Shown here in pieces: positions 18,901 to 24,835 of a stretch of 33,105 nt of DNA (positions are counted from its first letter, which is position 1; every line of letters starts with the position of its first letter). The translations under genes and the position numbers were made by a program. The stretch is from an uncultured Bacteroidota bacterium (GTDB lineage Bacteria; Bacteroidota; Bacteroidia; Bacteroidales; WCHB1-69): NCBI GenBank assembly GCA_902796805.1, contig CADBQG010000001.1:1-33105 (forward strand), given 5' to 3'. Below the pieces are notes generated by a model. It saw only the letters and a list, made by a program, of their open reading frames with translations. It was not told where the DNA came from and did no database searches.

Positions 18901-21900
18901 CCAGGAACTTGCATCGCCTTCCGCCCATGTCAACTTGGCAGAAGTGGTTGTGATGTCTGAAGCAGCTATTTGTGTCGGTGCTGTGCAGATGGTAGGTCTG
19001 TTGAAGGTGATTGCCGTTGCCCACTCGCTTGCCGACTCCTCGCCGCACAAAGCCCTTACTGTTGCCTTGTATGTAGTATTCTCTGTCAAGCCAATCAACT
19101 GCAATGTAGAAGCATTTTCAACAACTATTGTATTCACTTCGGAAGAGCCGTTCACGCCATATTGCACTTCGTATGCCTCAACACCTGCAACCGGTGTCCA
19201 GGTGATGGTTGTTGCAGCCACATCGTGAGCAACTGCCAGACCTGTGGGAACAATACATTCAGCAATTGTGGTGAATGAAGCTGCAGCCTCGCCGCTAACG
19301 CCGGTCTCGCCGCAGTCAGCGGATACCCTCACGTTATATATTGTATTATCGGCAAGCTCTGTCAAAGTGTATTCGGTGTTGTTTGTTTCAACAACAGTCC
19401 ACTCTTCTTCGCTTTCTGCCTTGTAAGCCACCTTGTAGGTCTCAGCCTCGCCTTCCCAGGCAAGCTTTGCACTGTGGGTGGCCACGTCGCTTACTACCAC
19501 ATTCGCCGGAACCTCGCAAACAGCGTCGCCGCAAACATAGCCGAGGTAGTCAACCTTCATGTTAGGAAGGTTACCATTGTAAGTTCCGGAAAATGAACCT
19601 GGATGTTCTGCGTAAGAAGCATCAGAATCGTTAGATCTGTAAATTACAGAATTAGAGTTAAACGTACTATTATAGCCAAAACTATAGGAAGAATAATTAT
19701 CCGACTTTCGAGAAACAACAACTACAAGGTTATCTTCACCATTGTAATAATATGGTGAAAGCAGTTCAAAAGTCTCCCAACCTGTTGCCGTTCCAAGTGT
19801 TCCGTTATTTGCCTCATAAACCAAGGTCAAATCATCCAATGCCAACCATTGGTTGGTTGAAGAGTGGCTTGAAGCACTTGTAGTACCCATGTATATCTTC
19901 AAGTTGGTATATGGATACGAACCTGACGTATTAACATTCCAGGCGATGGAATTAATGTAACCGGCTGATTCAAAATTCGACGCTGGATATATCATTTGAA
20001 CCCAACCGTTTTTCCAATAGGCTGCTGTAGGAGCATAGTATGTTTTTGTTGTTCCTGTTCCAATCGTAATATCCATTTCTTCTGAAGTAAGATCATCGCA
20101 AGGTACAGCAAAGTTTGCAGTTGTATAAAGACTTGACACATTTCCGCAGTTAGCCTTCACGCGCACATCGTATGTGGTGTTGCTGCCGAGGTTCTCAAGT
20201 GTTGCCGTTGCCTCGTTTACGTTCACTGCTGTCCAAACAGAGTTGCCTGCCGGCTTGTATTCAACTGTCCATGCGTCTTGTCCTTCCGGAGCAGTCCAAG
20301 TGATGGTGGCTGTATGATTCTCTACAGTCGCTGTGAGTCCGGATACAGCCGTACATGTTGATTTCAGTTCTATGTTGTCAACAGCGGCGGGAGTCTGATT
20401 ACCTGCAGAACCGTTGTTTTTCCACGTGAATACAAGTTTCTTCGCGCCTGCGTATGAAGCGGGAAGAGTGATTTCGTAGTGCTTGTATTCGTTCTCGCCT
20501 TGCAAACGAACTATGTAGTCGGTTGGAAGTGTGCCTGCAACAACATCTGCGCCTGCATCGAGAATCGACACTTGCAAGTAGTCGTTGTTGGCTTCGCCTG
20601 CAACCTTGTAGTCGAAGCTGAGTATCACATCAGTCTCGGGCATTGTTACATACCTCCAAGCGTGTGAAACCGCTGCCTTTGTAATATCGTATTTGTTGGT
20701 CAAACCGTTGGATGATGAAACGAACAACTTGCTGTTGTCGAAGCCCTGCGCCTGGCCAATGTACCATTTGTTAACATTCTCGCCGTTAACAAGAGTCCAT
20801 GCGTTCTCGCTTTCAAAGTCGAAAGTGAGCGGCAGTTCGGTCTCTACGAACTCGATGTCGTCAAGGCTGCGCGGATATATCTGGTAAGCTTCACTGGAAC
20901 TGTTCTTGAAATAGCCCACAAAACCTGTGATTTTGGCAATTTGATCGGCTGTGAAAGTCTTCGCGATAGTTTTGAAGGCATTGCGTATCTGCATTGTGTC
21001 TCCTCCTTGGTAGATTTCGGCATATTCTGCCGAGCCGGTTGTCTTGAACTCCTTGTCAGAAAGTCTGCAATTGGCTACAGTGACGAGCTTTGACATGAAA
21101 GCTTCGGGATTTGCAAGAATCTCGTCCATGGTAACCACTACCGGAAGGATCGGTGTGCCTGCAACGCCCGTTGCCGGGTTTGCAACAGGAATCATCTCAA
21201 CAAGTCCGTTATAAACTTTCCTTGTTCCGATAAGACCTCCGGAGATAACATCACCCGGGTTGTATGTGTTTGTAATTACGCTGTGGTCGTAAATCAGAAG
21301 GCCGGCAGATGTGTCCTGCACATACATGTTGCCGTTGGCTTTGAAATTATATGTTACGTCAGTGTTGATTTTGTAGATTACGGACTCGTCGTTAGGGGCT
21401 GCCTTGAAGGCTGCTATGTTGTCAAGAGCCGTGGGTGTGATGAATGTGTATGTTGCCGTGGCCTCCGCGCTCTGGGTCTCGCCCAAAACCGCGTAAGCCT
21501 TCACGGTTGATGTCTCGTTCAGTAACAACGGTGAGTTGTAGAGAACAGGCTCGCCGTCGTTGATGGAGCAATAAATAAGCGCGCCTTCAGTAGCGCAAGT
21601 CAGAGCAACAGTCTGCGTTGTGTAATATGTTCCACCGGGAAGCGAGAATGTAGGCTTGTTCACAAAAACAACCGGAGTACTGCCTTCAACCACGTAAGTA
21701 ATTGTGATTGAAGATATGCGCAATTGCGTGTTCGAAGTGTTTGCATTGTAGAATTTCAGGCTTTCGGCAGCCGCCAATCCTGAAATCGTGTAAACGCCGC
21801 CTTCCACGGCAACTGTGGCCGCGTCTCCTCCGTCAGCCACATAGCCAACGGTCGGGGTGTAGTTTCCAACGGCGGCCAATTCAATTCCGGTTATCACGTA

Positions 21901-22206
21901 GCCGTCAGCCACATTGATGGTCATTGAATTGCCGTTGCCGGAACTGTAATAATAGAACCTTGCACCAACACTACCCTCCGTGTAAACTTTCGGTGTGTTC
22001 GATGCCGAGCCCTTGCTGGACGTGAATGAAAGAATGTCGTTGATGACACCGTCTCCCAATTCAGCACCGTTCTCGTAGTGTTCCGCAAAAACGTATGTAA
22101 CAGTTTCGGCGAAAACGTTTCCAACCGCCAATAGCGTTACCAACGCCATGGCGACTAAAGCCCTGACTTTCTCGGTCAGACTCTTAAAAATGTAAACTTT
22201 CTCCAT
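12976..22206 (-). CDS. Giant multidomain T9SS-secreted surface protein (FN3, InlB-type repeats, T9SS type A sorting domain)
   Basis: This 3,076-residue protein is probably exported by Sec and the type IX system and held at the cell surface, acting in adhesion or glycan binding; no catalytic domain was recognised. Order by residue: signal peptide 1-33 (cut after VFA); beta domain to about 175; chitobiase C-terminal-like domain about 176-257; OB-fold-like about 261-450; jelly roll (cleaved-adhesin/MAM type) about 450-617; FN3 at 618; beta-sandwich at 703; FN3 at 897, 984 and 1074; jelly roll about 1162-1340; FN3 at 1342; two DSYGDSW-type domains at 1434 and 1544; FN3 at 1660; second beta-sandwich at 1749; CARDB-like about 1926-2035; jelly roll about 2040-2178; nine divergent InlB B-repeats 2180-2901; FN3 at 2902; T9SS type A domain 2992-3076 (VYDMYGKLLY, AAGTYIVNI). 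Start 22206 is chosen for its signal peptide and the promoter at 22274-22281; the longer frame to 22443 is untranscribed. Confidence 0.95.
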   Translation of the reverse strand: MEKVYIFKSLTEKVRALVAMALVTLLAVGNVFAETVTYVFAEHYENGAELGDGVINDILSFTSSKGSASNTPKVYTEGSVGARFYYYSSGNGNSMTINVADGYVITGIELAAVGNYTPTVGYVADGGDAATVAVEGGVYTISGLAAAESLKFYNANTSNTQLRISSITITYVVEGSTPVVFVNKPTFSLPGGTYYTTQTVALTCATEGALIYCSINDGEPVLYNSPLLLNETSTVKAYAVLGETQSAEATATYTFITPTALDNIAAFKAAPNDESVIYKINTDVTYNFKANGNMYVQDTSAGLLIYDHSVITNTYNPGDVISGGLIGTRKVYNGLVEMIPVANPATGVAGTPILPVVVTMDEILANPEAFMSKLVTVANCRLSDKEFKTTGSAEYAEIYQGGDTMQIRNAFKTIAKTFTADQIAKITGFVGYFKNSSSEAYQIYPRSLDDIEFVETELPLTFDFESENAWTLVNGENVNKWYIGQAQGFDNSKLFVSSSNGLTNKYDITKAAVSHAWRYVTMPETDVILSFDYKVAGEANNDYLQVSILDAGADVVAGTLPTDYIVRLQGENEYKHYEITLPASYAGAKKLVFTWKNNGSAGNQTPAAVDNIELKSTCTAVSGLTATVENHTATITWTAPEGQDAWTVEYKPAGNSVWTAVNVNEATATLENLGSNTTYDVRVKANCGNVSSLYTTANFAVPCDDLTSEEMDITIGTGTTKTYYAPTAAYWKNGWVQMIYPASNFESAGYINSIAWNVNTSGSYPYTNLKIYMGTTSASSHSSTNQWLALDDLTLVYEANNGTLGTATGWETFELLSPYYYNGEDNLVVVVSRKSDNYSSYSFGYNSTFNSNSVIYRSNDSDASYAEHPGSFSGTYNGNLPNMKVDYLGYVCGDAVCEVPANVVVSDVATHSAKLAWEGEAETYKVAYKAESEEEWTVVETNNTEYTLTELADNTIYNVRVSADCGETGVSGEAAASFTTIAECIVPTGLAVAHDVAATTITWTPVAGVEAYEVQYGVNGSSEVNTIVVENASTLQLIGLTENTTYKATVRALCGEESASEWATAITFNRPTICTAPTQIAASDITTTSAKLTWAEGDASSWTVEYGVAGFTLGEGTTVTTNTNTVNITGLTPTTNYDVYIKGNCNGFLSPWSSKATFSTDCAPITITAAAPWFEDFEGYAGSGEKSFSTCWATPVKSSSNAPFVYCNYSYSAHSGVNSAELKGTTNQENVLVLPAFTNDISTLQLSFYANTTASSVDNAGTFEVGYVTDAEDGSTFVALQTITPTSAMLNRSNSVFQGPFDYSAVAAQGARMAIHFKSSYGSYSATSWNLDDFTVSIIPNCQEPMNLTTTEVGSEDATVAWTSVGDEETWQIQYGAQGFELGSGTIVEVNTTTFKIENLQTGTAYDVYVNALCGPGNESEWIGPVTFIPSIKCTYKLVLKDSYGDSWNGGKLTVTQNGTSQVFQMDGSYSNRIYEQTFYAHLLNGVDATFTYTSGSYAGENSFEIFDNEDNLVWSLSTGTDNNGANHTVTPNCGGDTPEQQECEYTIVLGDYYGDGWTGSYSGAAVGSLTIKQNGTTVATYGMEDGYSETHTLSLSDTTETEIILMPDYYGDEMSVKITDASGNVIWEIEEGELDGYNPNPDPVTFTFTTNCGDGPATCVKPENLVVENVTGSSADLSWTGDTLTNYEVSYKVATDAEWTTVTTTGITYALTGLTANKTYVARVKAVCDVENNYTNEVMFFATDGVACQDVEIGTTTMQTTQYLPVYSYYNNSYSQQIYTSAAVGESGNITKIAFNYQPSSPIAKKPNVKIYMSQTDKTSFSNSTDWITENLVEVYSGPFNCVQGWNEFELSTPFAYDDTKNVVVTLSQESSWETGKVFYGTLTTENVAIYWGNDYSSWSTSSSGTLSKTHSNIKFTVCPAEGGITEVSLTSIENIPNSCDLSNVPVTINYKNLGTVEVTALEAYYKLSDGSITHETITLSEPLANGESAAYTFNTLANMPDNSNLTAWIEMVGDGNFGNNIATSNTVSIIEPKDVPFVEQFTNNNNSWAIVDDNDDNVKFAITGGKATYTYNDLKNANDWLISSCLYIPAGRYEVAYDYNAANANFVENFGVYYGTKTGTDYNWGEAVAEHTFSNASAVTAKNQIEIAQSGIYYFGIKAESAAGNMGFSIDNFSIKPLVRVTANYADNGTGTPEGVFYTPADEPVTITIVPDAGYHVNAIYKNTHLVRGANGDNAAIEYYTFTPNNYDNVYVTFASNSYEINATVQNLYVTEYNDNALGATYTPSHETLAHGATHTGVITVAPYYHIHSVVVNGLNVTSDLVQTGDNQYKLTLSPIAESKNINVTAALDSAKITYVVNGGQGTINNTFVVDENTELPATYTVTLKGYSDLLSTVVPAPGYHVESIKIDGIEHNIIEVYSFEKLIGNHLVEVVFAKNIYNITTNAYGAGTVTPGMTFEYNPALVYAFKATPTTGNHIASVLRNGVEMPVADPEAEFTDTLRNILSDYNYEVMFASNTYTVTATAIGNGTITYPGVTSYNYDEDVTYTATAADGSYIASVVVDGVETTYTQADAVSSYSKAFEGMNGNHTIVVTFAPYAYTITVNACENGTIAPGTSTYSYNETPAFTITPNAGYGIVDVAVDGVSVGAVSSYTFLPLNGSHTIAATFAAYQYTITASAGNGGTITSAGVTNMTYGGNKTYTISPAEGYHIDNVYVDGVSVGAVSTYSFTNVTANHVIHAAFAANTYTITVNQPANGTISPAGVITVQNGETPSFVITPNVGYSVSQITVNTSNVINNATNVNDVYTYTFPAVTGNKTITATMQKKTFTITASAGANGQISNAGNSTVEYGATKTYTITPNAGYEVDNVVVDGMNMGSVTAYTFTNVVNNHTISVTFKYADCVVPTNLQTSHIDSTSAVLYWYHPNAESFDIQYKTLNGTFNSISSVSGSSYTLMGLTPNTTYLWQIRANCAAGNHSDWSNLVVFTTTRPSVEVGIDDFDQSLIKVYADRQNIHIMNTSDLKANGVNVYDMYGKLLYHGALNADHEIINMNVAAGTYIVNIATEKGIFNYKVTIIR
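13504..15669 (-). repeat. Nine tandem divergent InlB B-repeat units within the adhesin
   Basis: Residues 2180-2901 of the adhesin consist of nine units of about 73-95 residues. The pattern is YTITxxAxxxGTI, then TITPNAGYxIxxVxVDGVSVG, then YTFxNVxxNHTIxxTF. The last four units are the most regular; the first five are longer and more diverged. Even where units 6 and 7 share the protein segment VDGVSVGAVS, their codons differ, so the amplification looks old. Such units form extended beta stalks in known surface proteins. Confidence 0.88.
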
Positions 22207-22273
22207 AATTTTGAAATTTATAAAAAATTGATTTTTAACTGTATTCCCGTCATTTGATATGCTTTTCACCCTG

Positions 22274-22281
22274 CAAAGATA
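22274..22281 (-). promoter_or_regulatory. Bacteroidota -7 element for the giant adhesin gene
   Basis: On the minus strand this reads TATCTTTG, an exact TAnnTTTG match, 67 bp before the ATG at 22206. This gives an A/T-rich leader of about 60 nt. A TTG at 22308-22306 is 24 bp upstream, slightly far for a -33 element. Confidence 0.75.
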
Positions 22282-22359
22282 ATTTTTTTTTAAATAAAGA
22301 TACCTCAACGAAAAAAGAAAATAAATACTTTTCATTGCGCATGGAGAAGGGGGAAGGTT

Positions 22360-22405
22360 AGAATTAAGAAATTGAGAACTGAGAATTGAGAAACTAAGAA
22401 ATTCA
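22360..22405. repeat. Degenerate GAATTAAGAAATTGAGAA tandem repeat
   Basis: Five or six imperfect copies of an 8-9 bp word (AGAATTG, AGAAATT, AGAACTG) occur upstream of the adhesin promoter. They resemble the reverse complement of the repeat at 12865-12900. Confidence 0.7.
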
Positions 22406-22553
22406 GGGTCTGTCATAAACACAAAATCATCCTCTGAAATCAATTTTTCTCCGAAAAAATGGCAGAAAAATCATAATCATTTTCAACAATTTTTTATAAA
22501 CACCTGATTATCAGCTATAAAAAAATTTTAAAAATATGCTCATCGTATGTGTC

Positions 22554-22593
22554 AGTGTATTACTTTTGCAGTGTTATAGTTTACTAATACACT
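22554..22593. promoter_or_regulatory. Promoter and palindromic operator of the GntR/ABC cassette
   Basis: The -7 box TACTTTTG (22561-22568, plus strand) matches TAnnTTTG. Immediately after it, 22570-22593 is a 24-bp palindrome of the form AGTGTnnTAGTnnACTAnnACACT (9 of 12 base pairs symmetric). A further half-site AGTGTATTA (22554-22562) overlaps the start of the -7 box and is the exact inverse of TAATACACT at 22585-22593. The placement over the transcription start fits repression by the GntR-family protein encoded at 24459. Confidence 0.72.
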
Positions 22594-22614
22594 AATCAAA
22601 AAAATTATAAAGGT

Positions 22615-23451
22615 ATGATAAAATTAGAAAATGTCCAATTCGGGTACGATGCAAACCGGATGTTGTTCAACGGGGTGAGCTGGCAGTTGGAGGCTGGACA
22701 CCTCTACGGACTGCTCGGTCGCAACGGTGCAGGCAAGACCACCCTGCTGAAAATCATGACCGGTCTGTTGTTCCCGCAGGCCGGCAACGCCCTTATCGAC
22801 GGGCAACCCGCCCTCAAACGCTCCGCAACGCAGCTGAGCGATGTCTATTTCCTGCAAGAGGAAATCTATGTCCCGCACCTTAAAATCAAGCAGTTCGAGG
22901 CTGCCTTCGCGCCGTTCTACCCCAACTTCAGCCATGAACAGTTCATGGAATACCTCGCGGAGATGGAGATGGACAACATGCCCGGCTTCATCGACAAGTT
23001 CTCGCACGGCCAGAAGAAGAAGGTGATGATTGCGTTCGCGTTGGCAACAAACGTGCCGCTGCTCATCATGGACGAGCCCACCAACGGCCTCGACATCCCG
23101 TCGAAGAGCATCTTCCGCAAAATCATGGCGTCCTACGCCGACGAGCAGAAAACCGTGATCATCTCCACGCATCAGGTGCGCGACCTGCACAGCCTCATCG
23201 ACGCGGTCTCCATCCTCGACAACGGCCGCATGATTCTCAACGCCCCCGGCGACGTCATCACCGACAAGCTGCTTTTCGATGTCGATAACCAGAAATCTCA
23301 GGAAGGCAAAGTGTTCTACACGGAAGAGACCCCGCGCGGTGTCTATCAAGTGAAGGAAAACATCAACCACATCGACTCCGCCTTGGACTTGGAACTGCTC
23401 TTCAACGCCGCCGTCCAAAACAAAAAGGAATTTACAGAAATGTTTCAATAA
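22615..23451 (+). CDS. ABC transporter ATP-binding protein
   Basis: This 278-residue ATPase would drive a transporter whose membrane part is probably the protein at 23731. Motifs in order: Walker A GRNGAGKTT (35-43), Q-loop near FLQEE (79-83), signature SHGQKKK (130-136; the usual SGGQ is SHGQ), Walker B LLIMDEP (149-155), D-loop GLD, and the H-loop His in STHQ (His186). A C-terminal extension of about 70 residues follows. The pattern resembles YtrB-like and other GntR-linked ATPases. It is the first gene after the operator at 22570-22593. Its codons look more GC-rich than those of the following gene. The substrate is unknown. Confidence 0.95.
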   Translation: MIKLENVQFGYDANRMLFNGVSWQLEAGHLYGLLGRNGAGKTTLLKIMTGLLFPQAGNALIDGQPALKRSATQLSDVYFLQEEIYVPHLKIKQFEAAFAPFYPNFSHEQFMEYLAEMEMDNMPGFIDKFSHGQKKKVMIAFALATNVPLLIMDEPTNGLDIPSKSIFRKIMASYADEQKTVIISTHQVRDLHSLIDAVSILDNGRMILNAPGDVITDKLLFDVDNQKSQEGKVFYTEETPRGVYQVKENINHIDSALDLELLFNAAVQNKKEFTEMFQ

Positions 23452-23469
23452 ACTTAAAATCAAAAGATT

Positions 23470-23718
23470 ATGAAGAAATATACGAATAAGATATTAATCA
23501 TCACCGCCATTGTCCTCGTTTTAGGTCTGATTATCGGCTACACCATCGACTTCCAGACCGGCTACCGCAGCGGCAGAATAAAATACGAGGAACGGAATTT
23601 GGATTCGTTGGAAATGGTAATCCGCGATGCCATGGATGAGACCTCTGACACCTACACGGTGACTGAAACAGACAATGAAGCCCAGTCCGATAATCAAACC
23701 GAATCGTCAAACCAATAA
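23470..23718 (+). CDS. Small single-span membrane protein, unknown function
   Basis: This 82-residue protein has a short basic N-terminus (MKKYTNK), one transmembrane helix (about residues 8-26), then a hydrophilic, acidic tail with a Ser/Thr/Asn/Gln-rich end. I do not recognise a family. It lies 18 bp after the ATPase gene and 12 bp before the membrane protein gene, so it is almost certainly part of the operon. The orientation cannot be decided; the positive N-terminus suggests the tail faces the periplasm. It may be a transporter accessory protein, but this is inference from position only. Confidence 0.8.
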   Translation: MKKYTNKILIITAIVLVLGLIIGYTIDFQTGYRSGRIKYEERNLDSLEMVIRDAMDETSDTYTVTETDNEAQSDNQTESSNQ

Positions 23719-23730
23719 AATCGTAATATT

Positions 23731-24456
23731 ATGAATATCAATAATATAACAAAATTATTAAAGGCCTATTTCTATGAAAATTGGCAAAACGACCTAATAT
23801 TCAACTTCGTAATCATATTGGCCATCGCGCTGTTCTCCATGCTGATGTCGCCGTTCGACACGGGCGTAACCAGTTTTGCCGCCGTAATTCTGATGGTCTA
23901 TTATCCTTGCAGACTGTTTTCAAAACTGCAGAGTCCGTCCAGCCGGATGCACTACCTGATGATTCCCGCCACAAATGCGGAGAAAGTGGTTACGGGGATG
24001 CTGTTGGCCAACATCTACTATGTATTTGGCATCGCGTTATCCTTTGTCATAGGCCTGCTGTTGGGCTTCGGTCTGGCGAAAATCTTCAACCCTGATCTCA
24101 TGTTCACATCTGACCTGTTCAAAAGTGCATTTCCTTCTTCATGGATGAGTGTGTTGCTGCTTTACACGAGCATTGCCATAGCGTTCTTCGCTGCCATATA
24201 TTTCAGGAAAAGTCCGTTTTGGAAACTTCTGCTCACGGGCTTTGTTGTCTCAACGGTATTGGGGTTAATAACAACCGTTACTGTCTGGCTCAACGCAAAG
24301 GCCGTTCTTCCGGCAGGCTCCTTTTCGAGGAATTACATCAAGACTGAAAGCTATATCACATCCGGCAAAGACTGGTTCCCTTATGTTCTCTGCTGCATTA
24401 CGATTGTTTATTGCTACGCGATGAGTTTTTTGAGAATGAGAGAAACGGAGGCATGA
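23731..24456 (+). CDS. Six-span membrane protein, probable ABC transporter permease
   Basis: This 241-residue protein has about six hydrophobic segments (near 24-40, 46-58, 86-108, 138-156, 163-186 and 216-234) and no signal peptide. The motif SRMHYLMIPATNAEKV after the second span resembles a conserved cytoplasmic stretch seen in ABC-2-like permeases linked to GntR regulators in Bacteroidota. It probably forms the channel with the ATPase at 22615. Its stop codon overlaps an ATG of the next gene (ATGA at 24453-24456), a sign of translational coupling. Confidence 0.82.
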   Translation: MNINNITKLLKAYFYENWQNDLIFNFVIILAIALFSMLMSPFDTGVTSFAAVILMVYYPCRLFSKLQSPSSRMHYLMIPATNAEKVVTGMLLANIYYVFGIALSFVIGLLLGFGLAKIFNPDLMFTSDLFKSAFPSSWMSVLLLYTSIAIAFFAAIYFRKSPFWKLLLTGFVVSTVLGLITTVTVWLNAKAVLPAGSFSRNYIKTESYITSGKDWFPYVLCCITIVYCYAMSFLRMRETEA

Positions 24457-24458
24457 TT

Positions 24459-24803
24459 ATGGATTTCAAGAGTACACAAACCATATACCGGCAGATTGTG
24501 AACTGGGTTTTCGAGCAGATTCTGTCGGGCAGCTGGAAGCCTGGCGAGCGGGCCAAGTCGGTGCGCGAGTTAGCCGTGGCCTTCGAGGTGAATCCAAACA
24601 CCGTCATGCGTTCCTACGAGTATCTTCAGAATCAGGACATTATCAGCAACAAGCGCGGCATCGGATATTTCATCAACGAGGACGCGACGGAGAAAATCCT
24701 CGCCATTCGCAAGAAGGAGTTTCTCGAAGAGGAGGTGCCGGAATTTCTGAAGAATATGCGGTTGCTGGGGATTGATTTTAACGAGATAGTGAATAGTGAT
24801 TAA
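24459..24803 (+). CDS. GntR-family transcriptional regulator, YtrA subfamily
   Basis: This 114-residue regulator has a winged helix-turn-helix DNA-binding domain (about 5-75) and a short helical C-terminal part of about 40 residues, the size of YtrA-type proteins that lack a large ligand domain. Visible motifs: IYRQIVNWVFEQILSG, KSVRELAVAFEVNPNTVMRSYEYL (recognition helix) and the wing NKRGIGYFI. The start at 24459 is chosen for a GGAGG at 24447-24451 seven bases upstream; the ATG at 24453, overlapping the previous stop, would add two residues. Family members usually repress their own ABC operon, and the palindrome at 22570-22593 is the likely target. Unusually, the regulator is fourth in its operon. 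Confidence 0.93.
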   Translation: MDFKSTQTIYRQIVNWVFEQILSGSWKPGERAKSVRELAVAFEVNPNTVMRSYEYLQNQDIISNKRGIGYFINEDATEKILAIRKKEFLEEEVPEFLKNMRLLGIDFNEIVNSD

Positions 24804-24816
24804 TCACCAATCACTA
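24794..24816 (+). other. Inverted repeat at the end of the GntR gene
   Basis: TAGTGATT (24794-24801) and AATCACTA (24809-24816) can form an 8-pair hairpin with a 7-base loop, spanning the GntR stop codon. It is followed by an A tract rather than a U tract, so it is not a standard terminator. It could tune mRNA decay or expression of the next gene. Confidence 0.5.
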
Positions 24817-24835
24817 ATCACAAAAAAATATTGAT

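Larger units (their letters stand above)
22207..22614. other. 408-bp divergent intergenic region
   Basis: AT-rich spacer between the divergent adhesin and ABC-transporter genes. It holds the adhesin 5' leader and -7 box, a degenerate GAGAATT/AAGAAATT repeat, about 150 bp of AT-rich DNA with nothing recognised, and the ABC operon promoter with its palindromic operator. No further gene is supported. Confidence 0.85.

Noticed and set aside
22207..22443. N-terminal extension of the giant adhesin frame by 79 codons
   Set aside because: It would place coding sequence upstream of the TATCTTTG promoter box and a low-complexity repeat, and would bury the clear signal peptide that begins at 22206.
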